64,000 nt of DNA, from positions 616,738 through 680,737 of the forward strand of contig NZ_PYAS01000001.1 of NCBI RefSeq assembly GCF_003014695.1. The letters are read 5' to 3'. Below are positions 1-9,300 of the stretch, in pieces. Each line of letters starts with the position of its first letter. The stretch's first letter is position 1. The translations under genes and the position numbers were made by a program. This DNA is from Dyadobacter jiangsuensis. Lineage in GTDB: Bacteria > Bacteroidota > Bacteroidia > Cytophagales > Spirosomataceae. Under the pieces are notes generated by a model. That model was not told where the DNA came from. It was given only the letters and a program-made list of their open reading frames with translations, and made no database searches.

Positions 1-327
1 CACCACGGTGTTTTCGTGCGGTTTCTTGAAAAATACCCATTGCTCGATGCGATAGGGCAAATACACCGCGCCCAATATGCAGATGACGGTAATCGTGAAG
101 TACCTCGTGTAACGTTTGTTGAGGAACCAGCGCGGCACGAATGCCGTGTGGTTGAAATAGGAAAAGAGCAGCAGGAAGCAATAGGCCAGCCCGTTTTGTA
201 CCAGGTGCTCGTGCGGATTGAGCGGGTGCCAGCTCGCACCGGTGTAGCTGACATACAGCACCGGCAGAACCGCCAGCGCAATTCCGATCAGTAGGGGTGT
301 TCCGTTCTTTTGCAGCCAGGTCGCCAT
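1..327 (-). CDS. LytS-type sensor histidine kinase, N-terminal membrane part (truncated by window edge)
   Basis: An open frame of 109 codons runs from an ATG to the left edge of the window without a stop. The visible part has about four hydrophobic segments: one at roughly residues 10-28 (LLIGIALAVLPVLYV), then around 45-60 (GLAYCFLLLFSYF) and 80-95 (YFTITVICILGAVYLPY), with short charged loops containing NKRYTRY. This is the usual membrane sensor of Bacteroidota LytS/His_kinase proteins, which normally pair with a LytTR regulator further downstream. The kinase core itself lies outside the window, so the family assignment is inference from the membrane topology. It is transcribed divergently from the SDR gene to its right. 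Confidence 0.6.
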   Translation of the reverse strand, partial: MATWLQKNGTPLLIGIALAVLPVLYVSYTGASWHPLNPHEHLVQNGLAYCFLLLFSYFNHTAFVPRWFLNKRYTRYFTITVICILGAVYLPYRIEQWVFFKKPHENTVV

Positions 328-410
328 TCTGCTACAAATTAGTCCCAAAAACGAGAAATGCGCTGAAAAAAGTTGGCGAACCGGGCGAAAGTTGTGGCCA
401 ATCCGGCGGT

Positions 411-507
411 TCTGAGATATTTACAACTCTTGCTGTAATCCTTGTACGCCCGGGGCGAGGCGCGTCGGCCACCTTTGTCATGTTCTTTAACACTAAACAA
501 AACGACC
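411..507 (+). promoter_or_regulatory. Duplicated 5' leader, copy A (upstream of SDR gene)
   Basis: The 97 bp directly before this SDR gene match, without gaps, the 97 bp before the SDR gene at 20781-21521. I count about 11 mismatches, 7 of them in one short GC-rich patch. The last ~30 bases before the ATG are identical except for one position, and identity continues into the first ~8 codons. Both copies carry GTAATCCTTGTACGCCCGGG and ATGTTCTTTAACACTAAAC. Conservation of non-coding DNA stronger than that of the following genes suggests a shared promoter or leader regulator; no clear TAnnTTTG box was found. Confidence 0.6.
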
Positions 508-1260
508 ATGAACTCGCTCAAAAACAAAGTAGCCGTTATTACAGGGTCCGCAAGAGGCCTTGGTAAAGCTATTGCAGAACGTTATGCCGCACTCGGCGCC
601 GATATCGTGATCAACTACTCCCGCGACAAAGCCTCGGCCGGGGAAGTGGTGAGCAATATCACTGCCATGGGTGCCCGTGTGATCGCCGTGCAGGCCGATG
701 TCAGCAAAGTAGCCGATATTCACCGCCTGTTCGAAGAAGCGAAGAAAGCATTTGGTAAAATCGATATTGTCGTGGCCAATGCGGGTATCGAAATGGTGGA
801 AACGCCTGTTACGCAATTCACCGAGGAGCAGTTCGATCGCCTGTTTTCCATCAATACCAAAGGCGCCTATTTCACCATGCAGCAGGCGGCGCTGAACGTC
901 GAAAACAATGGCCGCATCATTTACATTGCTTCCAGTACTACGGCATTTCCCGTAGCAGGGATGGCGGTGTACGGCGGCAGCAAAACCACCCCGCGGTACC
1001 TGGTGGATGTGCTCTCCAAAGAAATCGGCTATCGCGGTGTGACGGTGAATTCGATCATTCCGTTCGCGGTCGATCATTCGGGTATTTTTGCCGAAGAGGG
1101 CAGCTACCCCGAACTGCGTAAATCGTTGCTCGATAGCTGCCCGATGGGCCGTCTGGCCGAAGTGGAAGACGTGGCCAACATCGCCGAGTTCTTCGCCAGC
1201 GACCTTTCCTCTTTCGTAAACGGCCAGCATTTGCTGGTGAACGGCGGGGCAAATCAATAG
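508..1260 (+). CDS. SDR family oxidoreductase
   Basis: This 250-residue protein is a classical short-chain dehydrogenase/reductase, a cytosolic NAD(P)-dependent enzyme. It has the TGSARGLG cofactor loop near residue 13, ANAG near residue 90 (usual form NNAG), and the catalytic YGGSK (Y-x3-K) near residue 155. The C-terminal NGQHLLVNGG is the usual substrate-loop end. The ATG chosen matches MNSLKNKVAV, the same start as its paralogue at 20781-21521; an upstream in-frame ATG would translate the duplicated leader and is rejected. The substrate cannot be told from sequence. The propeller kinase gene follows 34 bp downstream on the same strand. Confidence 0.93.
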   Translation: MNSLKNKVAVITGSARGLGKAIAERYAALGADIVINYSRDKASAGEVVSNITAMGARVIAVQADVSKVADIHRLFEEAKKAFGKIDIVVANAGIEMVETPVTQFTEEQFDRLFSINTKGAYFTMQQAALNVENNGRIIYIASSTTAFPVAGMAVYGGSKTTPRYLVDVLSKEIGYRGVTVNSIIPFAVDHSGIFAEEGSYPELRKSLLDSCPMGRLAEVEDVANIAEFFASDLSSFVNGQHLLVNGGANQ

Positions 1261-1294
1261 ACCAGCCGGGACGTTTGGCAGGCTTTTGTGAAAT

Positions 1295-4200
1295 TTGGGC
1301 TATCTTGCCGCATTCACCTCAAAGCCGTTGTCATTGGCAGATCGTCGGGTTTGGAAACCTGCTCCGTGCCGTTTCCGTATCATATGGTTTTTGTTGCTCT
1401 TCCCGAATGCGCTCACCGTTTTCGGGAAGAGCGATTCCATACGTACCAGTTTGGAATACACCATTACCAAACGATTGCTTTCGGTCGAAAACGAGTTTGC
1501 TTCCCACGAAGTATTCTGCGGGGTGCAGGATTCGTCCGGCTTTCTGTGGTTCGGTACCCGCAACGGGCTCAACCGCTTCGACGGAAGCAAATGCCTGCTT
1601 TTTACCCGCCAGCGGAACGGACTTCAGGAGAACAAGGTGGTGCAGCTGGCCGTCGATGACGCCGACCATCTTTTTATCCAGTACGGCAGCGCCGGGTTTC
1701 AGCTGACGACCATCGGTAAGGTGGATGTCATGGATGCCACTACGCAACGAGTGAAGACACTCACGGCCGCATTTCCCAATTTGCCTTTTAAGGAAAAGGA
1801 TGTTTACTGGATCGCGAACGACGGCACCGGCGAGATCAGCTTCCTGACGGCGTCCCCGTTCCGATACTGGCGGTATTCTTCCAAAAAGGGTTTCCGGCTC
1901 ATGCACGAAATGAAAGGGTGGGTGAGGCAGGACTCCCTGCTCGACTACCGCACCACCGGGCCGGTGAATACCTTCCTGCGAGGAACCGCGCATTTGAAAC
2001 TGAATAACCAGCAGGTGCAATATGTGGTGAAGGATAAAAAGGTGAGCTCGTTTAAGCAGCATGATGTGCTGCGCTCGCTGCCGGTCGGCCTAACGGGTCA
2101 GGGCGAGTTGTTGATTACTTACAACACCGCGACCGACGTTGACCATTTTCAAATCGATAAGCTAACCGGCCAGGGGCAGCTTGTGCCTGCTCAAAATCCG
2201 GATCAGTATAGCCTGGATGAAGTGAAGGGCCGGTATTGGTACCAGGTGCGGCCGGCTACCGACGGGCAGGCTACGGCATTTTACATGGCAACCGATGCGC
2301 TGTATCTCTGGAACAAGCGCGCTTTTTTGAAAATTATAGGCAAATCGGAGTTGAAGGGTTTTGAAAACCTGTTTATATACCAGCTTTTTCCCGACAAGCT
2401 CGGTAACCTGTGGCTCTGCACGTCATCCGGGGTCATGCAGCTGACGATCAAAAAGAACCGTTTTAAACCCTATTTCTCGACCAGTCAGCAGGCAATGGAG
2501 CGGAACGGTCAGGCGCGCGGCATACTCGCGGACGGGCGCGGCAACGTGGTCGCGAACGTGTGGGGGCACACATTTATGCAGGAGGGCGAGCGCGTGCACG
2601 GGTTCAGCCACAATTTTATTAATTACGGCCTCGCCTGGCATGGCGGCGCGCTGTACACCGGCGGCTTTGGATTGTCGCGGTACGATGAAGCACAGAAAAA
2701 ATTCATCGGTATTCCCATGCCGCCGCCTTCGGAGATATGGTCGCTCTACTCGCTGAACGACAGCCTTCTGCTGGTTGGGTGTATCAACGGTTTTGCGGTT
2801 TTCAATGCTGCGGCTAAGCGGTTCGAACCTTTGCACACGGAGGGAGAGCCGGAAGTCAGATTTGTGTATAGGTTTTTGAGGGATAAACATGGTCAAGTTT
2901 GGGCTGTGGCCGAAAACGGGTTGTACGAGCTCAAAGGCGATCCTGCGCGGGGTACATTGCAAATGGTCAGGCTAAAATCGACGTTACTGAACGGCCTGAG
3001 CCTGCTCGATGCCTGGCAGGATACCGACGGCGCATGGTGGCTTGCTACGAATGGGGAGGGGCTTTACCACTGGGACCCGAAGAGGAACCGCTCCCGGCAG
3101 TTCAATATTACGGCGGGCTTTCCGTCGGACGTGCTCTACCGCATTGAGCCGGATGCATTCAACAACCTATGGATCAGCTCTGATTATGGGTTAATTCGTT
3201 TCAATCGGAAGGATTTTGCCATTAACACTTACACCACCACCGAGGGCATTTCGCATAATGAGTTCAACCGCACATCGTCGTTCAAAGCGGCCGATGGGAA
3301 GCTGTATTTCGGTGGCCTGAATGGCGTAGTTGGCTTTGATCCGCGAGCGTTTAAAACCGATACTTTGCAGCTAAGCGTGCCATTGCGCATTATCGCATTC
3401 AACCAGTTTGTGGGCTCTGCCAATGAGTTGGTTAACAAAACAGCCGAATTACTCCGCAATGGTGGCATCGTACTGGCACCGGACGATAAGTTCTTTACCC
3501 TCGATTTCCAGTTGCTGGATTTTATCAAAGACGAGGGCCACCGGTATGCCGGCCACCGATATGCGTATCAGATAGAGGGGTTGGACAGGAACTGGGTTTT
3601 TATCAATGAAAACTCGGTCCGGATCAGCGGGCTGCCCTATGGCGATTTCGTGCTGCGGATCAAGGCACAAAATCGGGAAGGGGCCTGGAATAAGGAGGAA
3701 CTAAGCATCCCGCTGAGCGTTTTGAAACCGGTTTACCTTCAGTGGTACTTTATACTGACCGTCGTGCTGTTGGTTGCGTTGTTGATTTACCTGCTTGTAC
3801 GGCTCAGGATCAGGCAACTCGCGCGCGAGAAGCAGCGGCTGGAAGAGACTGTCAATGAGCGGACTGTGCAATTGAAACAATCGATTTCAGATCAAACAGC
3901 ATTGCTTTTGGAAAAGGATGTATTGATGAAGGAAATCCATCACCGGGTGAAGAACAACTTGCAAGTGATTTCGGGCCTTCTGGAATTGCAGGGCAAGACG
4001 CTCACCGATGATGCGGCACGTGAAGCATTGGAGGAGGGCCGGAACCGGGTGCGCAGTATCGCACTGATCCACCAAAACCTGTATCAGTTCGAAAACCTCA
4101 GCAACATTGACCTGAAACGCTTCGCCGGGGACCTGTGTCGGCAGGTACAGAGTGTATTTCAAAGGGAAAAGACGGTTTCACTGGCTGTTGATGTGCCGGA

Positions 4201-4534
4201 TGTTCACCTGGATATCGACTCTGCGGTCCCGCTGGGGTTAATTTTGAACGAATTGTTATCAAATTCGTTTAAGTATGCATTCAAAGATGTATCCGAAGGT
4301 GAAATAGGGGTTACGGTCAATGTTGTTTCGGAAGGAAGGTTCAGGCTCGTCTATTCGGATAACGGGCCGGGCTTGCCGGAGCATTTCGAGGTGCGTAAGG
4401 CCACCACGTTGGGTTTGCAGCTCGTAAATGACCTTACCAGGCAAATAGGGGGCCGCGTGCATTACCAGGCAGTGAAAGGAGCCGTATTTATCATCGATTT
4501 CACCAATCGCGAAGTGCGTAAAAATCAAGACTAA
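1295..4534 (+). CDS. Two-component-propeller sensor histidine kinase (Reg_prop, Y_Y_Y, HisKA_2)
   Basis: A large membrane sensor kinase resembling the periplasmic half of hybrid two-component systems. The periplasmic region holds propeller repeats ending in motifs such as SSGFLWFGTRNGLNRFDG, GNLWLCTSSGVM and NLWISSDYGLIRF. A Y_Y_Y domain follows at about 745-805 (YAYQIEGLDRNWVF) and one transmembrane segment at about 812-835. The cytosolic core is of HisKA_2 type: the phospho-acceptor His lies in IHHRVKNNLQVISGLL near residue 881, and the ATPase shows NELLSNSFKY and NGPGLPE. There is no fused receiver; the regulator is the next gene, 6 bp away. The start is uncertain: the frame opens with TTG and no good in-frame ATG precedes the signal-like stretch RIIWFLLLF, so a downstream TTG or GTG is possible. 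Glycan sensing is inferred from family and context. Confidence 0.88.
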   Translation: MGYLAAFTSKPLSLADRRVWKPAPCRFRIIWFLLLFPNALTVFGKSDSIRTSLEYTITKRLLSVENEFASHEVFCGVQDSSGFLWFGTRNGLNRFDGSKCLLFTRQRNGLQENKVVQLAVDDADHLFIQYGSAGFQLTTIGKVDVMDATTQRVKTLTAAFPNLPFKEKDVYWIANDGTGEISFLTASPFRYWRYSSKKGFRLMHEMKGWVRQDSLLDYRTTGPVNTFLRGTAHLKLNNQQVQYVVKDKKVSSFKQHDVLRSLPVGLTGQGELLITYNTATDVDHFQIDKLTGQGQLVPAQNPDQYSLDEVKGRYWYQVRPATDGQATAFYMATDALYLWNKRAFLKIIGKSELKGFENLFIYQLFPDKLGNLWLCTSSGVMQLTIKKNRFKPYFSTSQQAMERNGQARGILADGRGNVVANVWGHTFMQEGERVHGFSHNFINYGLAWHGGALYTGGFGLSRYDEAQKKFIGIPMPPPSEIWSLYSLNDSLLLVGCINGFAVFNAAAKRFEPLHTEGEPEVRFVYRFLRDKHGQVWAVAENGLYELKGDPARGTLQMVRLKSTLLNGLSLLDAWQDTDGAWWLATNGEGLYHWDPKRNRSRQFNITAGFPSDVLYRIEPDAFNNLWISSDYGLIRFNRKDFAINTYTTTEGISHNEFNRTSSFKAADGKLYFGGLNGVVGFDPRAFKTDTLQLSVPLRIIAFNQFVGSANELVNKTAELLRNGGIVLAPDDKFFTLDFQLLDFIKDEGHRYAGHRYAYQIEGLDRNWVFINENSVRISGLPYGDFVLRIKAQNREGAWNKEELSIPLSVLKPVYLQWYFILTVVLLVALLIYLLVRLRIRQLAREKQRLEETVNERTVQLKQSISDQTALLLEKDVLMKEIHHRVKNNLQVISGLLELQGKTLTDDAAREALEEGRNRVRSIALIHQNLYQFENLSNIDLKRFAGDLCRQVQSVFQREKTVSLAVDVPDVHLDIDSAVPLGLILNELLSNSFKYAFKDVSEGEIGVTVNVVSEGRFRLVYSDNGPGLPEHFEVRKATTLGLQLVNDLTRQIGGRVHYQAVKGAVFIIDFTNREVRKNQD

Positions 4535-4540
4535 ACCCTG

Positions 4541-5278
4541 ATGGCAGAACTGAAAATAGGTATTGTGGAAGACGAGCTGGTGATCGCGCGTACGATCGCG
4601 GGCACGCTCGAAGAGCTGGGCTACACGCATTGCGGCCCGGCGATCAGCTATACCGAGGCGCTGGAAATGCTCGATGCCGATAAACCGGACCTGCTTTTAC
4701 TGGACATCCAGCTTGCCGGGCGAAAGGACGGCTTCGACGTAGCGGAGCAGCTCAATGAAACTTACAAGCTGCCATTCATTTTCCTTACTGCCAACAGTGA
4801 TTTTGAAACCATCGACCGCGCCAAAAAGGTAAAACCTCACGCGTATATCGTAAAGCCGTTTACCAAGGAGGAGCTTTACGCTGCAATCGAGATTGCCTTC
4901 CATAATTTTACCGGCAACCAGGCAGGCTCCGGCAAGCCCGCCGCCTCTGCGGCCAGGAATTACATTTTCGTAAAAGACGGCTACGCATTCCGGAAGGTTT
5001 TTTTTGATGAACTGCTCTACATGGAAAGCGAAGCCAATTACGTTCTCCTGCATCTGACGTCCCAAAAGAAAGTCATGATCCGCTCCACGATCAGCGACTT
5101 CATGGAGCAACTCGAACCAGCCCGTTTTATACGTATTCACCGGAGTTTCGCCGTCAACGCCCATTTTATCGACGACATTTTCCCTAACGAGCTGTCCATT
5201 CAGGGCGAAAAGCTCCCGATCGGGAAGTCGTATCGGGAGGAGTTGCTGAGGGCGTTGGGGATTAGGGGGGATAATTGA
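4541..5278 (+). CDS. LytTR-family response regulator
   Basis: A 245-residue cytosolic response regulator. The receiver domain (about 3-120) has the acidic pair in VEDELV, the phospho-acceptor Asp in LLLDIQLAG near residue 51, the switch Thr in FLTAN and Lys in VKPF. The C-terminal LytTR DNA-binding domain (about 145-240) has the typical DELLYMESEANYVLLHL and FIRIHRSFAVN motifs. It starts 6 bp after the propeller kinase stop, so the two form an operon and presumably a phosphorelay. HisKA_2 kinases more often pair with other output types, so this pairing is of mild interest. Confidence 0.93.
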   Translation: MAELKIGIVEDELVIARTIAGTLEELGYTHCGPAISYTEALEMLDADKPDLLLLDIQLAGRKDGFDVAEQLNETYKLPFIFLTANSDFETIDRAKKVKPHAYIVKPFTKEELYAAIEIAFHNFTGNQAGSGKPAASAARNYIFVKDGYAFRKVFFDELLYMESEANYVLLHLTSQKKVMIRSTISDFMEQLEPARFIRIHRSFAVNAHFIDDIFPNELSIQGEKLPIGKSYREELLRALGIRGDN

Positions 5279-5374
5279 CCCCCTTCCCAAACCTCCCCAC
5301 ATTCATCCCACGCCAACGGCGTTCGTCCCTATTTTTTGCTCAAATGCCCGCCAGACGCCACTTTTGGCGACGTT

Positions 5375-5572
5375 ATGGGTTTGCTTGATCTCGACAAAAT
5401 CATCATTAAACGGACCGTGCTGAGCATCCGCTGCACCGTTTGCGGCGGGAATCTGGTCGTTTCCGACCGAAAGTGCCATTTCGCCCGTATAGCGAGGATC
5501 GTGTCACTGGGGAAGGTCAAACCCGAATGCTACGAATGCGAAACCTGTAAAAAGCGGTACACGCTTTTTTGA
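5375..5572 (+). CDS. Small zinc-ribbon-like protein
   Basis: A 65-residue protein starting at MGLLDLDK. Two CxxC knuckles, CTVC near residue 20 and CETC near residue 55, plus further Cys in DRKCHF and KPECYE, suggest a zinc ribbon. It is basic and has no signal peptide. I do not recognise a named family; nucleic-acid binding or a structural zinc site is inference. The ATG is preferred to an upstream TTG because sequence before it is atypical. It stands alone between the LytTR regulator and the peroxiredoxin gene. Confidence 0.6.
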   Translation: MGLLDLDKIIIKRTVLSIRCTVCGGNLVVSDRKCHFARIARIVSLGKVKPECYECETCKKRYTLF

Positions 5573-5635
5573 GTACTCGCCCACACCCCTGCACATGATC
5601 GTAATTATCCATTCACCTTTTAATTACTCCATACC

Positions 5636-6298
5636 ATGAGTTTGAGAATCAATGACATCGCTCCGGATTTCCAGGCCGACACTACCCAAGGTACCATCCA
5701 GTTTCATGACTGGATCGGTGACGGCTGGGCCATTCTGTTTTCACATCCCAAAGACTTCACACCCGTTTGCACGACTGAACTTGGGTACATGGCCAGGCTT
5801 GCACCCGAGTTCGGGCAACGTAACTGCAAGGTGATCGGTCTGAGCGTCGACCCCGTGGATAGCCATTTGAAATGGGAAAAGGACATTGAGGAAACGCAGG
5901 GCTACGCCGTGAACTATCCGATGATCGGCGACCCGAATCTCGCCATCGCGAAGCTCTACGATATGCTCCCGGCCGAAGAACCGGGTACTTCCGAAGGGCG
6001 TACCGCTGCCACAAACCAGACTGTGCGCTCGGTGTTCATCGTCGGTCCCGATAAGAAAATCAAGCTGAACCTTACATACCCGATGACGACTGGACGCAAT
6101 TTCCACGAAATCCTCCGTGTCCTCGACTCCATGCAGCTCACCGCCCAGCACAAGGTGGCAACGCCTGTAAACTGGCAGGACGGCGATGAGGTGATTATCG
6201 TCCCGGCCGTATCCGATGCCGAAGCAAAAGAGAAATACCCCGAAGGCTGGAAGACCGTGAAACCATATCTGCGGTATGTAGCGCAGCCGGGGAAGTGA
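5636..6298 (+). CDS. 1-Cys peroxiredoxin (Prx6 type)
   Basis: A 220-residue thiol peroxidase that reduces H2O2 and organic hydroperoxides in the cytosol. The thioredoxin-like AhpC/TSA domain has the peroxidatic Cys in DFTPVCTTE near residue 45. The extended C-terminal domain (about 160-215) with WQDGDEVIIVP and YLRYV is characteristic of the Prx6 subgroup. A second Cys (RNCKVIG) follows the active site closely and is not placed like a resolving Cys of 2-Cys enzymes. Length fits the family. The gene appears to be monocistronic and is followed by a strong inverted repeat. Confidence 0.95.
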   Translation: MSLRINDIAPDFQADTTQGTIQFHDWIGDGWAILFSHPKDFTPVCTTELGYMARLAPEFGQRNCKVIGLSVDPVDSHLKWEKDIEETQGYAVNYPMIGDPNLAIAKLYDMLPAEEPGTSEGRTAATNQTVRSVFIVGPDKKIKLNLTYPMTTGRNFHEILRVLDSMQLTAQHKVATPVNWQDGDEVIIVPAVSDAEAKEKYPEGWKTVKPYLRYVAQPGK

Positions 6299-6303
6299 GT
6301 TTT

Positions 6304-6378
6304 TGACCGACGACGACCGACTGCCGACCGCCGATGCTTCTTGCCGATCGGCCGTCGGTCGTCAGCCGTCGGCCGTCA
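6304..6378. repeat. CCGACCG-type imperfect inverted repeat
   Basis: GC-rich DNA built from degenerate CCGACCG/CGGTCGG words, with a left half (GACCGACGACGACCGAC) and a complementary right half (GTCGGTCGTCAGCCGTCGG) around CTTCTTGC. It begins 6 bp after the peroxiredoxin stop and can form a long hairpin, so it may act as a terminator. Related elements lie at 10765-10837 and 44921-44948. Confidence 0.6.
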
Positions 6379-6397
6379 TTTATCTAAATCATCAAAA

Positions 6398-9300
6398 ATG
6401 AAATCAACTATATTAAACCTTTTACTGGTCCTGCTTGCCGCAAATGCGTTTGCGCAGACAACCTGGCATGGCGGTGCGGATGCGAACTGGGGTAATCCGG
6501 CGAACTGGTCGGCCGGGGTGCCGGATGCCGATGACGATGTGCGAATACCGCTCGTTGCAAATACCCCAGTGATAGGAGCGGGCACTGTGGGAACGGCCCG
6601 CTCGGTACTGGTACAGGTGAATGCTTTGCTAACGATCAATGCAGGAGGGAAACTCACTATTGCCAGTTTTGCCTCTTACACGACGCCTTCGGCATTCACT
6701 TCGGCGCTGGCCAACCTGGGGACTGTTAGTAATATGGGTGAGCTTGTGATCGGCTCCACAGGTAGTTCCGGCGACCACGGCATTTATAACCCGGGGACAT
6801 TCAACAACATGGTCGGCGCAAAATTGGAGATCAACAATTCCATCGAGGCCGGGATTTTCAATAGCGGGGGGCGCTTAGAGAACCGTGGAGAAATATCGAT
6901 CGGCGGATTGGCCAGTTCGGGTAACCACGGACTCTGGAACGATGGACAAACCTATCTTCACAGCACTGGAAAAGTGGTGATCGACCGCACCTCGATACGC
7001 GCTATCATGAACAATGCCAATGCAGTTGCCGGCATTCGCGGCGCGATGCAGAACGATGGAGAGATCACAATCGGTGCCACTGCCGGCGTGGGTATTTCGG
7101 GATTCGAAAACCTGGGCGGCTTTGTGAATGCCGGTACGCTCAAAATAGACCGTGCGACCACCAATGGATTTCGTCTCGAATGGACGGGGAGTTTCAGAAA
7201 TGACGGGAGGATGATCATCGGTGCCGATGTTCCGGGGACTTACAGCATTTCCAATGCAGCGGTTCTGGATAACAATGATTGCGCTGAAATACGCCTCTTT
7301 GCCCCGGTTAATATGGCTTCTGATATCGGGAACAGAGGTTTTTTCGAGGTTACTACCTCCGGTACGCATACGTATCTTGCCCCTGCACAATTTATGAATT
7401 ATGCTGTCCTGGTTTTTCCGCAAGGCAACCCTTTTCAAGGCATTTATAATCATGAGATTGTCAATACACCGCGCTCCGTCAGCAGCTGCGGAACACTGAA
7501 CCAGCCATTTGGCGCAGGCCCGATCGACTTCACCATTGCGGGTGTTTTTACCGATCAGGCGGGAACTACGTCTGCGGGCGTGTATGATAGCGCGACCAAC
7601 ACTTTTACACCCGACGCTTCACTGAGCGAACAGACTTATAACCTGTTCGTAAAGATCGCCGACGGGGCAGATTGCTCGTGGACTGTGCCCTGGCAGCTGA
7701 CGCTCACGGAATGCTGCGTACCGCCCGTGTTGACCGCACCTGATGTGACACAAACGTCGTGCTCCCAGGCGACCGGAGCGATAACCATGCACGCTACGGG
7801 GAAAGGCGTGCTCGAATACAGCGTGGACAATGGGCAGTCATGGTCCGAGGATTCCGTTTTTTCCGCGCTTCCTGGTGGAAGTTACATTTTGAAAGCGCGT
7901 TTAAAGGCCAGCCCGGAATGCGAGGGCGCATACCCGGCAAATCCCGTGGTAATTAACCCACAATATCCGGCGACGGTCCTCGATACCTGGACCGGATGCG
8001 TATCGACCAACTGGAACGACGGAGCAAACTGGATGGACGGAACCGCGCCAGTGGGTGGCGACAATGTGGTCATTCCAAACGCGGCCAATGCGCCCGTGAT
8101 CACGTCGAACGCCATCATGTGGTCGCTCCACATACAGCAGGATGCCTCACTGACGATCAACTCAGGGGTAATCGTAGGGGTGCAGGGCAAGGCGGCTTAC
8201 ACGTTCCCATTCAATTTTGAGGCGGCGATCAACAATGAAGGAAAGATCGACAATAGCGGGTTCCTAAGTACAGGGTCAATCAACGAAGGCGGAGATTTTG
8301 GGATTATTAACCAGAAGACCTTAAATAACAATACAAACGCAAGGTTAGGCATTTCGAAGGCTGACGACACCGCGTTTTATAACGCATCCGGTACCTTTAC
8401 GAATGCCGGTCTGCTAATGATCGGCGAGCGTGATCCCATAGGGTTGCACGGAATTTGGAACGACGCTGTGATCAATAACAATGGCGATGGCCAGATCGTG
8501 ATCAGCAATTCCACATTAAGGGCATTGGTCAACAATGCCGACGAATCCAAATCTATACACGCAACCTTCAACAACGCCGCCGACCTTTACATCGGCGTGT
8601 CGGCGGACGTTGGTACGGTAGGTATTCGTAATATGGCCAGTTTCAATAATAATGTCGGAGGATATATTACCATAGACCGGGCCACCGATATCGGCTTGTA
8701 TAATTCCGCAGGAACGTTTACCAATGCTGCCAGCATCGTCATCGGTTGGAGAGGCAGTACAGGTACACACGGGCTTGTGAATGAGGGTGTATTTGAGCAT
8801 GGGGGAACGGCCGGCCTCTGGATAGGCAGAGCAACGGGCTCGTCGCTTTACCATGCTGCGGGTATCTTCAACAATACCTCCAGCATCGTCATCGGCGAAG
8901 GTGTCTCCGGTGGAACGACCGGTATCGAGAGCCGCGCGGAGTTCAATAACAAGACAATAGGGAATATCCGGATCAACAACACATCGGAAGTCGGACTGTA
9001 CCATATAGCGGGGACTTTTACGAACGATGGTGCTGTAATAATCGGCAACAGCGACGCCGTAGGCCAATATGGTTTGAGGAATACCGGCGAATTCAGGAAT
9101 AATGCCGGTATATGGATCGACCGTTCGACCGTAACCGGTTTGTGGCAGACCAACGCTGAGGCACCCGCACCAGCAGCTACTTTTACCAACGCAGGCAACC
9201 TCACGATTGGCGGCTATGCGGCGATAGGTGCCGATGGTTTGGAAAATCAGGCAGCATTCACCAACACCGGCGCAGGGCATATTCACATTGACCGGAGCAC

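Noticed and set aside
442-507. Longer start for the first SDR protein
   Set aside because: It would translate the conserved leader and add a tail absent from the paralogue.
339-527. Short minus-strand frame sharing FMVVLFSVKEH and PRAYKDYS with a plus-strand frame at 21427-21699
   Set aside because: The peptide similarity is fully explained by the duplicated non-coding leader read in antisense; start and end differ and there is no promoter.
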